Assembly: GCF_001613425.1 (NCBI RefSeq)
Contig: NZ_BDCI01000004.1
Location: 372,001-436,000 of the forward strand
Length of the DNA stretch: 64,000 bases
DNA from: Nocardia vulneris
GTDB lineage: Bacteria > Actinomycetota > Actinomycetes > Mycobacteriales > Mycobacteriaceae
Direction: 5' to 3'
The position numbers were made by a program, and so were the translations under genes. Positions within the stretch are counted from its first letter, which is position 1. Each line of letters opens with the position of its first letter. The notes beneath the pieces were generated by a model. That model saw only the letters and a list, made by a program, of their open reading frames with translations. It did not search any database and was not told the origin of the DNA. Shown here one piece after another: positions 17,922 through 25,977 of this stretch.

Positions 17922-19616
17922 TCACCGGACCAGGCTGGCGGCGACGGTGGTGGCGAGTTCGGTGGCGGTCGCGCAACGCAATTCCGGCGTCGGCGCGCCT
18001 CCGAACCGGACGACGGCGATCTCGGCGAGTTCGTCACCGGAAACCCCGGTGAAGTCCCGGTACTGGATCTGCACGGTGCACTCGTCGGTATTGGTCACTC
18101 CGGCGCGCCGGAAGCTGGGGAGTCCGGCGAGCACGAGTGGTTGCCCGTCCACGGCCGTTTTCGGTGGGTCGCGGTCGTAGCGCACCGTCACGTGGCTATC
18201 GATGGTGCTGTTCCAGCGACAGGACCAGTTGCCGAAGCCGGGCACCGGACGCAGCGCGTCCAATCCCGGGACCTTGCTGAGCGTCGGCACGTCCAGTTGC
18301 GCGCAGGCGTCGTGGCGGGCCAGCGAGTCTGCGGGGAACTCCCCTGATCGTCGCGGAATCGGCCCACGTGCCAACATCTCTCGCACATGACCGGTCACCG
18401 CATCGGCCATCGCGCACGGATCCGGCCCACCCGGCTTGCGCTGACCGAGGATCTCGATCCTCGCATTGCCCGAAAGTATCAGGGCCCGAGTGCATCTGGT
18501 GTTCCCCGCCGGCTCGGACACAATGGCGAGGTCACCGACCCGGGTCACCGTGGCCTGCGAGTTCGGCTCGGGCGGCGGGGCGCCGGACAGGGTCAGCCGG
18601 ACCCGGCCGACCTCGGGATGAAAGTCCTCGCCGGGCAGCCGGACCCGCATATCGCAGGTATCGAAATTGCCCTGGTCCGTAGCCATGTCGATGCGCCCGA
18701 AGTCCGCGAGCACCGCCGGGTCCAGCAGCGCACACGGGTCGGCGGTCCGCGGATCACCGAGCGGGTCGGCAGGCCCGTCTGCGGGCATGGCCACCCCGGC
18801 CGCGACGGTCAGCGCTACCGCACACAGCAGGGCCGCACCGAGTACCACCCGGCGCAGCAGCGTGCGGTCCAGATCGCGCGGCGCCTGTTCCAGGCGCGCG
18901 AACGAGGCGGCGGCCGCGGCGGCGGAGGGGCGCAGGCCCGGATTCGTCAGCGTCAGCTGGGTCAGCAACACGTCGAGGGCGCCGGTCTCGCGCCGCGGGC
19001 CCGACACCGCGAGCAAGGACGCGGCGAGCGCGTACACATCGGCTTTAGGGCCGGGGAGCCCGCCTTGTCCGATCTCGGGCGCGGCATAGCGCCACTTTCC
19101 GCGCGCGGCATCGGCTTTCGGACGCTCGCCGGTACCGGCTGCCCGCAGATCCAGCGAGCTGCCGAAATCGGTGAGCCTGGCCTCGCCGTCGGGGGTGAGG
19201 ATGATGTTCTCCGGCGAGACATCACAGTGCAGGATGCCGTTGTCGTGACAGTGCGCGAGCGCGCTCGCGATCTGCGCGCCGACGGCCACGGTCTGGGAAA
19301 TCCCCAATTTCCTTTGCTGGCGCGCATTTTCGGCGAGCGAGGCGCCCGGGACATATTCGGTGACCAACCACAGCACGCCGTCGCACTCGAAGATATCGAG
19401 CACGCCGACGATATTCGGATGCCGCAGGCCTGCGGCGTTGCGTGCCGCGACACGCAGCACCTGCGCGCCCTCCGCATCGCCGGTACGTGGACATTTCAGC
19501 ACCACGTCCCGGCCGAGCACCTCGTCGGTGGCCCGCCAGACCAGCCCTTCGCCACCCAACGTGAACATTTCCCGCAACGTGTAACGATCCGCGATGCAGT
19601 CACCGTCGCTCGCCAT
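17922..19616 (-). CDS. transmembrane Ser/Thr protein kinase
   Basis: The product has 564 residues. The kinase domain (about 10-245) has a Gly-rich loop LGGEGLVW, Lys41, a catalytic loop HCDVSPEN (Asp132, Asn137; HCD instead of HRD), DFG at 150-152 and AAPE. One membrane helix lies at about 256-278. The external half (about 285-564) carries several Cys pairs and two repeats beginning DPCALLDP and DACAQLDVP, similar in style to DUF3558-type lipoprotein domains, so it is probably a sensor. The ATG at 19616 has GAGG 8 bases upstream. It heads the group with the FHA gene. Confidence 0.85.
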   Translation of the reverse strand: MASDGDCIADRYTLREMFTLGGEGLVWRATDEVLGRDVVLKCPRTGDAEGAQVLRVAARNAAGLRHPNIVGVLDIFECDGVLWLVTEYVPGASLAENARQQRKLGISQTVAVGAQIASALAHCHDNGILHCDVSPENIILTPDGEARLTDFGSSLDLRAAGTGERPKADAARGKWRYAAPEIGQGGLPGPKADVYALAASLLAVSGPRRETGALDVLLTQLTLTNPGLRPSAAAAAASFARLEQAPRDLDRTLLRRVVLGAALLCAVALTVAAGVAMPADGPADPLGDPRTADPCALLDPAVLADFGRIDMATDQGNFDTCDMRVRLPGEDFHPEVGRVRLTLSGAPPPEPNSQATVTRVGDLAIVSEPAGNTRCTRALILSGNARIEILGQRKPGGPDPCAMADAVTGHVREMLARGPIPRRSGEFPADSLARHDACAQLDVPTLSKVPGLDALRPVPGFGNWSCRWNSTIDSHVTVRYDRDPPKTAVDGQPLVLAGLPSFRRAGVTNTDECTVQIQYRDFTGVSGDELAEIAVVRFGGAPTPELRCATATELATTVAASLVR

Positions 19617-19729
19617 GCGCCCGTCCTCGATTCGGCTCACGTCCCGCAGCGAAAGTGTAGCCCGCCCACAAAGACTCGACCCGAACGATTCACCACACTG
19701 GGCGCCTTCGCCTTTCTTGTGCACGACGT

Positions 19730-19777
19730 GTTGGCCGCCTTCACGCTCTGCGAATCGACCAGCCCGCCTTGGGGTTC
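19730..19777 (-). pseudogene. IS5-family transposase remnant
   Basis: The minus strand encodes EPQGGLVDSQSVKAAN. GLVDSQSVKAA is the block around the first catalytic Asp of IS5/IS1647-type transposases. The flanking frame does not continue the family sequence and no terminal repeats are visible, so only a scar is left. The match is short but distinctive. Confidence 0.45.
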
Positions 19778-19908
19778 CAGTCGCGGCGGCGAACTGGTCA
19801 GCCAGTTCTCCGGCGGTCCTCGCGTGGATGCCGGGACGCCCATGCCGTTCGCGCGAGCACCTCGACCTGTGACGCTATCAGATACGAACCAACATCTGTA
19901 CCTAAAAA

Positions 19909-19951
19909 CTACCCATTGCAAAACACTAACGGGTAGCGTTATGTTCTGAGC
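19909..19951 (+). promoter_or_regulatory. operator and leaderless-type promoter of the oxidoreductase gene
   Basis: CTACCCATT (19909-19917) and AACGGGTAG (19928-19936) form a 9-bp dyad with one mismatch. TTGCAA at 19916-19921 and TATGTT at 19940-19945 are spaced 18 bp and read as -35 and -10. Transcription would then begin about 7 bases later, at the ATG at 19952. No ribosome-binding site precedes that ATG, so the mRNA is probably leaderless. The dyad covers the -35 region and would suit a repressor. Confidence 0.5.
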
Positions 19952-20845
19952 ATGAGAGCAGTCCGCTTCGCCGAGTACGGCGGCCCCGAAGTCCTGGAAC
20001 TGACCGAAGTGCCCGAACCTCACCCGGGGCCGGGGCAGATACGCATCGCCGTGCGCGCGGCCGGTGTGAATCCGCACGATTGGCGGGTTCGCGAGGGCCA
20101 GTTCCGGCGGATCCGCCCGATCGAACTGCCGACGGGCCTCGGCCAGGACGCTGCGGGCGTGGTGGACGAAGTCGGCGCGGGTGTGAGCGATATCGAGGTC
20201 GGCGCGTACGTGCTCGGCCGCGGTGCGGGCACGTACGCCGAGTTCGCTGTGCTGTCGTCGTGGGCCCGGCTGCCTCGCGGTCTCACCTTCGCCGAGGCGG
20301 CCGGGTACCCGTCTGTAGTCGAGACCGCATTACGAATCCTGCGCCTGGTCGATGTCCAGCCCGGGCAAACACTGCTGGTCAGCGGTGCGGCCGGCGGTGT
20401 CGGTTCCGCGGCGCTGCAGATCGCCCGGGAACGCGGCATCAAGGTGATCGGCACCGCCGGGGCCGCGAATCTGGATTATGTGCGCAGCCTCGGCGCCGCG
20501 GCCACCACCTACGGCGAAGGCTGGGTCGAGCGGGTCCGCGAACTCGGCACTGTCGATGCCGCGCTGGATCTGAACGGTGCCGGCGTCATCCGAGGTCTGC
20601 TCGACCTGACCGGAGACCCGGACAAGGTCGTCACCATCGCCGACCTCGAGGCGCCGATGCTCGGCATCCGATTCGCCGGTGTGGGCGGCAGCATGACCGA
20701 AGCGCTCGCCGAGACCGTCGATCTGATCTCCCGCGAAAAGTTGTATATCCCTGTCGCCCAGTCATATTCGCTCGCAGACGCGGCGACCGCACACACCGAC
20801 AGCCAAGCCGGGCACACCCGTGGACGCCGGGTCCTGCTCGTCTGA
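19952..20845 (+). CDS. NADP-dependent quinone-oxidoreductase-like enzyme (MDR family)
   Basis: The product has 297 residues. The N-terminal GroES-like domain starts MRAVRFAEYGGPEVLEL, and the NADPH fold contains the motif SGAAGGVGSAALQIA near residue 150. The catalytic-zinc ligands of alcohol dehydrogenases are absent, as in QOR/zeta-crystallin-type enzymes, which reduce quinones or enones with NADPH. The gene lies 66 bases upstream of a CocE-type hydrolase on the same strand. A dyad overlaps its promoter, so it is likely inducible. It could work in detoxification of an electrophile; the substrate is unknown. Confidence 0.85.
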   Translation: MRAVRFAEYGGPEVLELTEVPEPHPGPGQIRIAVRAAGVNPHDWRVREGQFRRIRPIELPTGLGQDAAGVVDEVGAGVSDIEVGAYVLGRGAGTYAEFAVLSSWARLPRGLTFAEAAGYPSVVETALRILRLVDVQPGQTLLVSGAAGGVGSAALQIARERGIKVIGTAGAANLDYVRSLGAAATTYGEGWVERVRELGTVDAALDLNGAGVIRGLLDLTGDPDKVVTIADLEAPMLGIRFAGVGGSMTEALAETVDLISREKLYIPVAQSYSLADAATAHTDSQAGHTRGRRVLLV

Positions 20846-20911
20846 GCGCGTGCGCCCCGCTCCGGCCGGAGCATCCACCCCGGTCGCCCGTCGACCCCAG
20901 AGGAGACAACC

Positions 20912-22672
20912 GTGTACCGACCCCGCATCGACGCCGATGTCGAGATGACGACCAGAGACGGCGTCACCCTCACCGCCGATCTGTACCGCCCGGCCGAGGA
21001 GGGCCGATGGCCGGTGCTGCTGCATCGCACCCCGTACAACCGCAGGGATTCCTTCCGGGTGTCCGGAATCGTCGCCGACCCGCTGTGGCTCGCCAGGCAG
21101 GGCTTCGCGGTGCTCGTCCAGGACACCCGCGGCCGATTCCAGTCCGGTGGCGAATTCGATTTCATCACACAGGAATACAACGACTCCTACGACGCGATCG
21201 ATTGGGCCGCAACGCAATCCTGGAGCGACGGCAATGTCGGCATCTACGGCTCGTCCTATCTGGGCATGGCCGTCCTGCAAGCCGTCGCGGCCCGCAATCC
21301 ACATCTCAAAGCGGCGGTCGCCCTGGTCGCTACCGCCGATATGCGCCACACCGCCCGGCCGGGTGGCGTGTTCGAGCTCGGCTTCCTCACCACCTACGGT
21401 CTCGTGCTCTGCCTCGAAGGTCTCGACCACAGCTCGCTGGACGCGGACGAGCAGGAACAGGTGCGCAAACAACTCGCCGAAGCCTTCGCCGACCCGCTCG
21501 CCACCGTGCGCAGGCTGCCGCTCACCGGTATCGGCCCGCTCGACGACGACCGGGTAGCGCCGTTCTGGGCCGACTGGCTGCGCTCGCCCAACGACCCGTT
21601 CTGGCAGCGACCGACCCTGCTCACCGAACCCGAACGCGTCACCATCCCGTTCCTGCAGGTGACGGGCTACCAGGACTTCACCAGCCCCACCCAGTTCCGG
21701 CTGGCCACCGCGCTCGCCGACAACGAGCACGCCCGCCTCGTCGCCGGACCCTGGACGCATTTCGGCACTTACACCCCGTCCGGGCAGGTCGGCGCCCGCG
21801 TGCTCGCCGACGCGGCCGCCGGCGTGCCCACCTGGAATCCGGTGCTCGCCGCGTTCTTCGACCGACATCTGCGCGGCGGTGACGGCGCGGACCACCCGGG
21901 TGCCGACCGGTATCTTTCCGGACCCGGCCGGGTGACGTACTTCGTCGGCGGCTCGGACACCTGGGCCTCCGCGTCCGTCTGGCCGCCCGCGTCGACCATC
22001 GCGGAGTGGGCACTCGGCTCGGGCGGTGACGCGCGCACCGCGGACGGCAACGGCCACTTGATCCGTTCAGGCACGGAAAACGCAGCGGCGACTGCGCTTT
22101 CCGATACCTTCACCGCCGACCCGCACGATCCCTTCCCGACCCACGGCGGCGCGGTCCTGCTGGAACGAGACCCGGCGGCGGCGCCACAGGGCATCCAGGA
22201 CCAGCGCGCCGTCGACCGGCGCTACGACCTGCTCGTCTACACCAGCGAGCCGCTGACCGAGGAGGTGACGATCGCCGGACAACCCGAGCTGGTCACCTTC
22301 CTCACCAGCAGCGCCCCCGACGCGGACGTGTGCGTCACCCTGGTCGACGTCGAACCGGATGGTTTCGCCCGCAATGTCGCCGACGGCGCGCAACGTGCCC
22401 GCTACCGCGACGGCGGTGACACCGACTGGCTCGATGCCGAGGAACCCAGCCGCGTCACCGTCACCCTGCACGACGTGGCGCACCGGTTCGGTGTCGGCCA
22501 CCGCATTCGTGTGCAGATCGCCGGGTTCGATTTCCCCCGGTTCAGCCGCAACCTGCACACCCGCACCGTGCCCGAGTTCGGCACCCTCGACGAGGCCGTG
22601 CCCGCTCAGCACACCGTGCACCACCACCCGGCAGCGCCCTCCACGCTGCGCCTGCCGATGCTCGCCGCATGA
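20912..22672 (+). CDS. CocE/NonD family hydrolase, cytosolic
   Basis: The product has 586 residues. It begins directly with the fold (VEMTTRDGVTLTADLYRP) and has no signal peptide, unlike the related protein at 403. The nucleophile motif is YGSSYLGM near residue 114, the catalytic Asp and His regions follow (VTGYQDFTSPTQ; GPWTHFG), and a C-terminal jelly-roll begins near 400. The family cleaves esters or amides, as in cocaine esterase and glutaryl-7-ACA acylase. The GTG at 20912 has GAGGAG 6 bases upstream. Its TGA overlaps the start of the next gene. Confidence 0.85.
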   Translation: MYRPRIDADVEMTTRDGVTLTADLYRPAEEGRWPVLLHRTPYNRRDSFRVSGIVADPLWLARQGFAVLVQDTRGRFQSGGEFDFITQEYNDSYDAIDWAATQSWSDGNVGIYGSSYLGMAVLQAVAARNPHLKAAVALVATADMRHTARPGGVFELGFLTTYGLVLCLEGLDHSSLDADEQEQVRKQLAEAFADPLATVRRLPLTGIGPLDDDRVAPFWADWLRSPNDPFWQRPTLLTEPERVTIPFLQVTGYQDFTSPTQFRLATALADNEHARLVAGPWTHFGTYTPSGQVGARVLADAAAGVPTWNPVLAAFFDRHLRGGDGADHPGADRYLSGPGRVTYFVGGSDTWASASVWPPASTIAEWALGSGGDARTADGNGHLIRSGTENAAATALSDTFTADPHDPFPTHGGAVLLERDPAAAPQGIQDQRAVDRRYDLLVYTSEPLTEEVTIAGQPELVTFLTSSAPDADVCVTLVDVEPDGFARNVADGAQRARYRDGGDTDWLDAEEPSRVTVTLHDVAHRFGVGHRIRVQIAGFDFPRFSRNLHTRTVPEFGTLDEAVPAQHTVHHHPAAPSTLRLPMLAA

Positions 22673-23037
22673 CCATCGACCCACAGGAGTTCGCCTTGTC
22701 CGAAATCGTCGTCATCGCCAGTCTGCAGGCCAAAGCCGGACGCGGCGCGGACCTGCTCGCGTTGCTGTCCGAACTGGCCCCGCGGGTCCTGCACACCGAA
22801 CCGCAGCTGCAGCGTTATGCCTTCTACGTCGAACCCGACACCGACCCGCTCCGCGTCACCGTGATCGAAAAGTACGCCACGCGCGCCGATCAGGCGGCGC
22901 ACGACAGCGGTGTGCTGACCGAGTATCTGCCGCGGCTGCTCGACCTGGTCGATCCCGCACCACACACGATCGAACTGCACCCGGCACCGTTGACGGTCGA
23001 GGTCAGCGCGGTCGATGCGGCGCGGTTGACCGTTTAA
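22669..23037 (+). CDS. antibiotic biosynthesis monooxygenase (ABM)-type protein
   Basis: The product has up to 122 residues and is a small ferredoxin-like-fold protein of the YgiN/ActVA-Orf6 type. SEIVVIASLQAKAGRGADL is the typical first strand and helix. Members oxidise quinols or anthrones without cofactor. The ATG at 22669 overlaps the upstream stop (ATGA); a TTG at 22696 with CAGGAG 6 bases before it is an equally good start and fits the family length better (113 residues). With the oxidoreductase and hydrolase it forms a three-gene operon, perhaps for quinone turnover. Confidence 0.7.
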   Translation: MTIDPQEFALSEIVVIASLQAKAGRGADLLALLSELAPRVLHTEPQLQRYAFYVEPDTDPLRVTVIEKYATRADQAAHDSGVLTEYLPRLLDLVDPAPHTIELHPAPLTVEVSAVDAARLTV

Positions 23038-23513
23038 CGCGACAGTCGACGGCTTCGCGGCCGATCTCACCGGGCCGGACGGGCATCCCGTCCGGCCTGT
23101 TCGCGATGCGCGAAAATAATTATTTTGCAACATGTTACGGAAGACCCTTGATCCGGCCAGCCACGGCGGTTGCCTGCGCATAGTCGATTCGACAACTGGG
23201 GCGCACTGGGGACATCGCGGGATGAACCAGAACTGTGCGGCGAATCCCATTGCAGCCCAGAGTGTTTCGATAAGCGACCAGGTAACCCGGCGCACATTTC
23301 AGACTGCACTTCTTGTCCGCCCCACAGCGACCGACTTATCGTTCTTCTCGCGTTCAAATTTGAAATACCCTCGCCGACAAGATCTTTGATCACCAGCCAA
23401 GCCGCCGCACGCGCACTCAGGTTGCGCGTCGCGCAATGATCAGAGCTGTCGGCGCCGCCGGAGTCGAAGCCCGCGCACTTCGGCAATCCAGTCCCGCGAG
23501 GAGATGAACAATC
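23038..23513. other. intergenic region with terminator and AT-rich palindromes
   Basis: No gene is supported in this 476-base gap. It begins with a strong stem-loop (23073-23097). Three perfect short palindromes follow: AAAATAATTATTTT at 23113-23126, AACATGTT at 23129-23136 and TTCAAATTTGAA at 23353-23364. They stand out in GC-rich DNA and may be protein-binding sites. The region also has lower GC than its neighbours. Confidence 0.5.
23073..23097 (+). terminator. stem-loop terminator of the ABM operon
   Basis: GGCCGGACGGG (23073-23083) and CCCGTCCGGCC (23087-23097) form a perfect 11-bp stem with a 3-base loop, 35 bases after the ABM stop. No T-run follows, as is common in actinomycetes. Confidence 0.65.
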
Positions 23514-24179
23514 ATGACCGATCGACCCCTGTCCGACGACGACGCCGACATCCCCCAGGCGATCACCCGCAAACGCCTCCTGCAGATGGGCCTGCTGGCG
23601 GTACCGGCCGCGGCGGCCATGACCGCCGCCACTGCGGCTACCAGCGGAAACGCCAGTCCGCCACAGGCGGTGCCGGACGACCTCGAACCCACCCCGGCCT
23701 GCCACGACGGCGACGCGGCCACCATCGCGCAGACCGAAGGCCCCTATTTCAAACCGAATTCGCCTCGGCGCAGCGACCTGGTGCTCCCGGGCGCGCCGGG
23801 TACCCGACTGACGGTCAGCGGCTATGTGTTCACGCGCTCTTGCCGCCCGGTGGCCCAAGCTCTGCTGGACTTCTGGCAGGCCGACAACGCCGGAGCCTAC
23901 GACAATTCGGGCTACAACTGGCGCGGGCATCAGTTCACCGACGCGAACGGCCGATTCAGCCTGTCGACCATCGTGCCCGGCCTCTACCCCGGCCGCACCC
24001 GGCACATCCATGTGAAGGTGCAGGCGCCCAACCAGCGGATACTCACCACCCAGCTGTATTTCCCCGGCGAGCCGCGCAACAACACCGATTCCATCTTCGA
24101 CCGGCGGCTGCTGATGACGGTGCGGACGGTGCCCACCGGGAAGGAGGGCACCTTCGACTTCATCCTGAACTTCCGCTGA
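23514..24179 (+). CDS. intradiol ring-cleavage dioxygenase family protein
   Basis: The product has 221 residues. A Tat-like leader (TRKRLLQMGLLAVPAAAAM, residues about 18-36) suggests export. The core has EGPYFKPN and DFWQADNAGAYDNSGYNWRG, then GLYPGRTRHIHVKV, which supplies Tyr, His and His for the non-haem Fe(III) site of protocatechuate/catechol dioxygenases. The first ligand would be Tyr in AGAYD. The enzyme family opens catechol rings between the hydroxyls. Extracytoplasmic versions are known but their substrates are poorly defined. GAGGAG precedes the ATG. Confidence 0.8.
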   Translation: MTDRPLSDDDADIPQAITRKRLLQMGLLAVPAAAAMTAATAATSGNASPPQAVPDDLEPTPACHDGDAATIAQTEGPYFKPNSPRRSDLVLPGAPGTRLTVSGYVFTRSCRPVAQALLDFWQADNAGAYDNSGYNWRGHQFTDANGRFSLSTIVPGLYPGRTRHIHVKVQAPNQRILTTQLYFPGEPRNNTDSIFDRRLLMTVRTVPTGKEGTFDFILNFR

Positions 24180-24188
24180 CCACGCCGG

Positions 24189-25340
24189 CTAAGCCGCGCA
24201 GAGTGCGTGATCGGTCAGTTCGTCGGCCGCCTGCAGTTGGGCGAATCCCGCACTGCGCGTGATGTCTTCGCCACCCACGGCGAGCGTGCCGGTGAGGGAG
24301 ACGACGACGCTGCGGGCTCCGTTCTCGGTCACACCGGCGTTGCTGAGGTAGCCCGTCTGGCCGCCGTTGTGCATCCAGTAGGTACCGCCGCAGGACAACG
24401 GGACCGAGAACAGTCCGAGCCCGTAGCGTGCGCCCGGCCACGCTTTCGCGGTGACGCCGTCGACCGGGACCGTGGCGCGCATCTGGGCGAGTTCTTCGGG
24501 ACGTAACAGGCTGCCGTCCAATAATTTTCGATAGAAGGTACCGATATCCGCCGTGGTGGACAGGTAACCGCCGGACGCGTCGGCGTCGATCAGTTCGGTG
24601 ACCTCGACCATCGGTCCGTCGACCTCGAATTGCTGATAGCCCTTCGCATGTGGGGCGGGTAGCGTCGGCTGGTCGCCGGGCCACCGGGTGTCACGCAGCC
24701 CCAGCGGTTCGAGGATGCGCGTGCCGATCTCGGTGTACCACGGACGCTTGGTCACCTGTTCGATGATCAGACCCAGCAAGACGTAGCCGGTGTTGGAGTA
24801 CGACCAACCGGCGCCCGGTGCGAAATCGGGCGCCTGTTCCATGGCGGACGCCACCACCTGCTGCGGGGTGCGGGTCTGGTAGCGGAGGCGGTGATAGTCC
24901 TCGGCGGTGTGCATTTCCAGCGGAGCGTCGCGAATACCGCTGGTGTGCTGGAGCAGTTGCCGCACGGTGATCCGATTTCCGTCATAGCCGTTGCCGTGCA
25001 ACAGATCCGGCAACCATCGAGGCACGGCGTCGTCGAGGCCGAGCCGTCCTTCCCCGACCAGCATGAGCACCACGGTCGCCACCATCGTCTTCGTCAGGCT
25101 ACCGATCCTGAAGTATCCGTCCGGCGAAACCGATTCCGCGACAGCGATATCCGCGCGGCCGCCCACGGCTACGCGGTCGACACCGGCTGCGGTGTCCACC
25201 GTTCTGGCCTGCACGCCGGTGGTGCCCACCGCCACGATCGCATCGACATCGCGCTGTAAGGGATCAGCGCCGGTCGTTTCGCCACAGCCACTGACCACCA
25301 GGACCGCGGCCACCGCCGCAGCTACCGTCGTGTATCGCAT
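24189..25340 (-). CDS. beta-lactamase-fold serine hydrolase lipoprotein
   Basis: The product has 383 residues. The signal peptide ends in a lipobox (LVVSGC, Cys19), so it is a lipoprotein. The penicillin-binding fold motifs are SLTK near residue 81 (catalytic Ser and Lys), YSN near residue 181, and HNG near residue 327. Such class-C-like proteins act as DD-carboxypeptidases or esterases. It converges with the dioxygenase gene with a 9-base gap, and lies 85 bases downstream of the HEAT-repeat gene on the same strand. Confidence 0.85.
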   Translation of the reverse strand: MRYTTVAAAVAAVLVVSGCGETTGADPLQRDVDAIVAVGTTGVQARTVDTAAGVDRVAVGGRADIAVAESVSPDGYFRIGSLTKTMVATVVLMLVGEGRLGLDDAVPRWLPDLLHGNGYDGNRITVRQLLQHTSGIRDAPLEMHTAEDYHRLRYQTRTPQQVVASAMEQAPDFAPGAGWSYSNTGYVLLGLIIEQVTKRPWYTEIGTRILEPLGLRDTRWPGDQPTLPAPHAKGYQQFEVDGPMVEVTELIDADASGGYLSTTADIGTFYRKLLDGSLLRPEELAQMRATVPVDGVTAKAWPGARYGLGLFSVPLSCGGTYWMHNGGQTGYLSNAGVTENGARSVVVSLTGTLAVGGEDITRSAGFAQLQAADELTDHALCAA

Positions 25341-25425
25341 CGCGTCCCCTTCCGAGTCCGCGAAAATCTATCCGCGCCATCCACCCACCGAGATCACCCT
25401 CGGGTAGCGCAACGCCACGCCCTTC

Positions 25426-25818
25426 TCACCCCGTGGTACCGACCGCCACCTCGCGCACCTCGGGATCCGGGTCGGTGGCCAAGCCCGCCAGCAGTCGACG
25501 GGCCGCGCTCCCCCGATAGCTGCGCAATGCCACCGCGAGCGCGTACCGCACGTCGGGGTTGGCGTGCTCGATCAGGTGCGCGATATCGCCAACAGCACCG
25601 CGACTGCGCCGGCTCAGACCCCACAGCGCATCGACCAGGTCGTCATCATCGTTCGCGTGCCGCAGTTGGTGCAGCAGTTGTGGTTTCGTAGGCTCGGGGC
25701 CTTCGACCGGGTACCGGCGGCGCAGGTCCGCCGCCTTGTATTCGCCACGCCCCAGGCACGCCGGGCAGGCGCAGGGCCGACGTCCGTGTGCGTCAGGGCG
25801 GTATCGCCACCCTGTCAC
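25426..25818 (-). CDS. HEAT-repeat-like small protein
   Basis: The product has 130 residues from GTG 25818. Two to three helical repeats with the pattern HANPDVRYALAVALRSYRG and DPDPEVREVAVG resemble HEAT/EZ repeats, which serve as protein-binding scaffolds. The N-terminus has CxxC-like Cys (RRPCACPACLGRG) that could bind zinc. The ribosome-binding site is weak, so the start is not secure. I cannot assign a partner or function. Confidence 0.5.
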   Translation of the reverse strand: MTGWRYRPDAHGRRPCACPACLGRGEYKAADLRRRYPVEGPEPTKPQLLHQLRHANDDDDLVDALWGLSRRSRGAVGDIAHLIEHANPDVRYALAVALRSYRGSAARRLLAGLATDPDPEVREVAVGTTG

Positions 25819-25977
25819 CTGGCGTACCTGCCGAATCCGATGCAGCGTCGGAGGGCTCCGTGAGCGCCGAAGATGCAGTGAGCCAGATCACTGTTGAGGT
25901 TGACCCGAGGTCAGGGTGGACGCTCGTTCCAGCGGCACGGAATGCGCCGCACGGAACAGAGTTGAAGGAGTACCACC

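Larger units (their letters stand above)
19617..19951. other. intergenic region with divergent promoters and a transposase remnant
   Basis: This 335-base gap separates the kinase gene (minus) and the oxidoreductase gene (plus). It holds a minus-strand remnant of an IS5-type transposase near 19730-19777 and, next to the oxidoreductase, an operator/promoter at 19909-19951. No intact gene is visible. Confidence 0.6.

Noticed and set aside
23132..23439. Two short plus-strand frames of 85 and 89 codons
   Set aside because: Neither has a ribosome-binding site or a recognisable motif, and they overlap each other in an AT-rich promoter-like gap.
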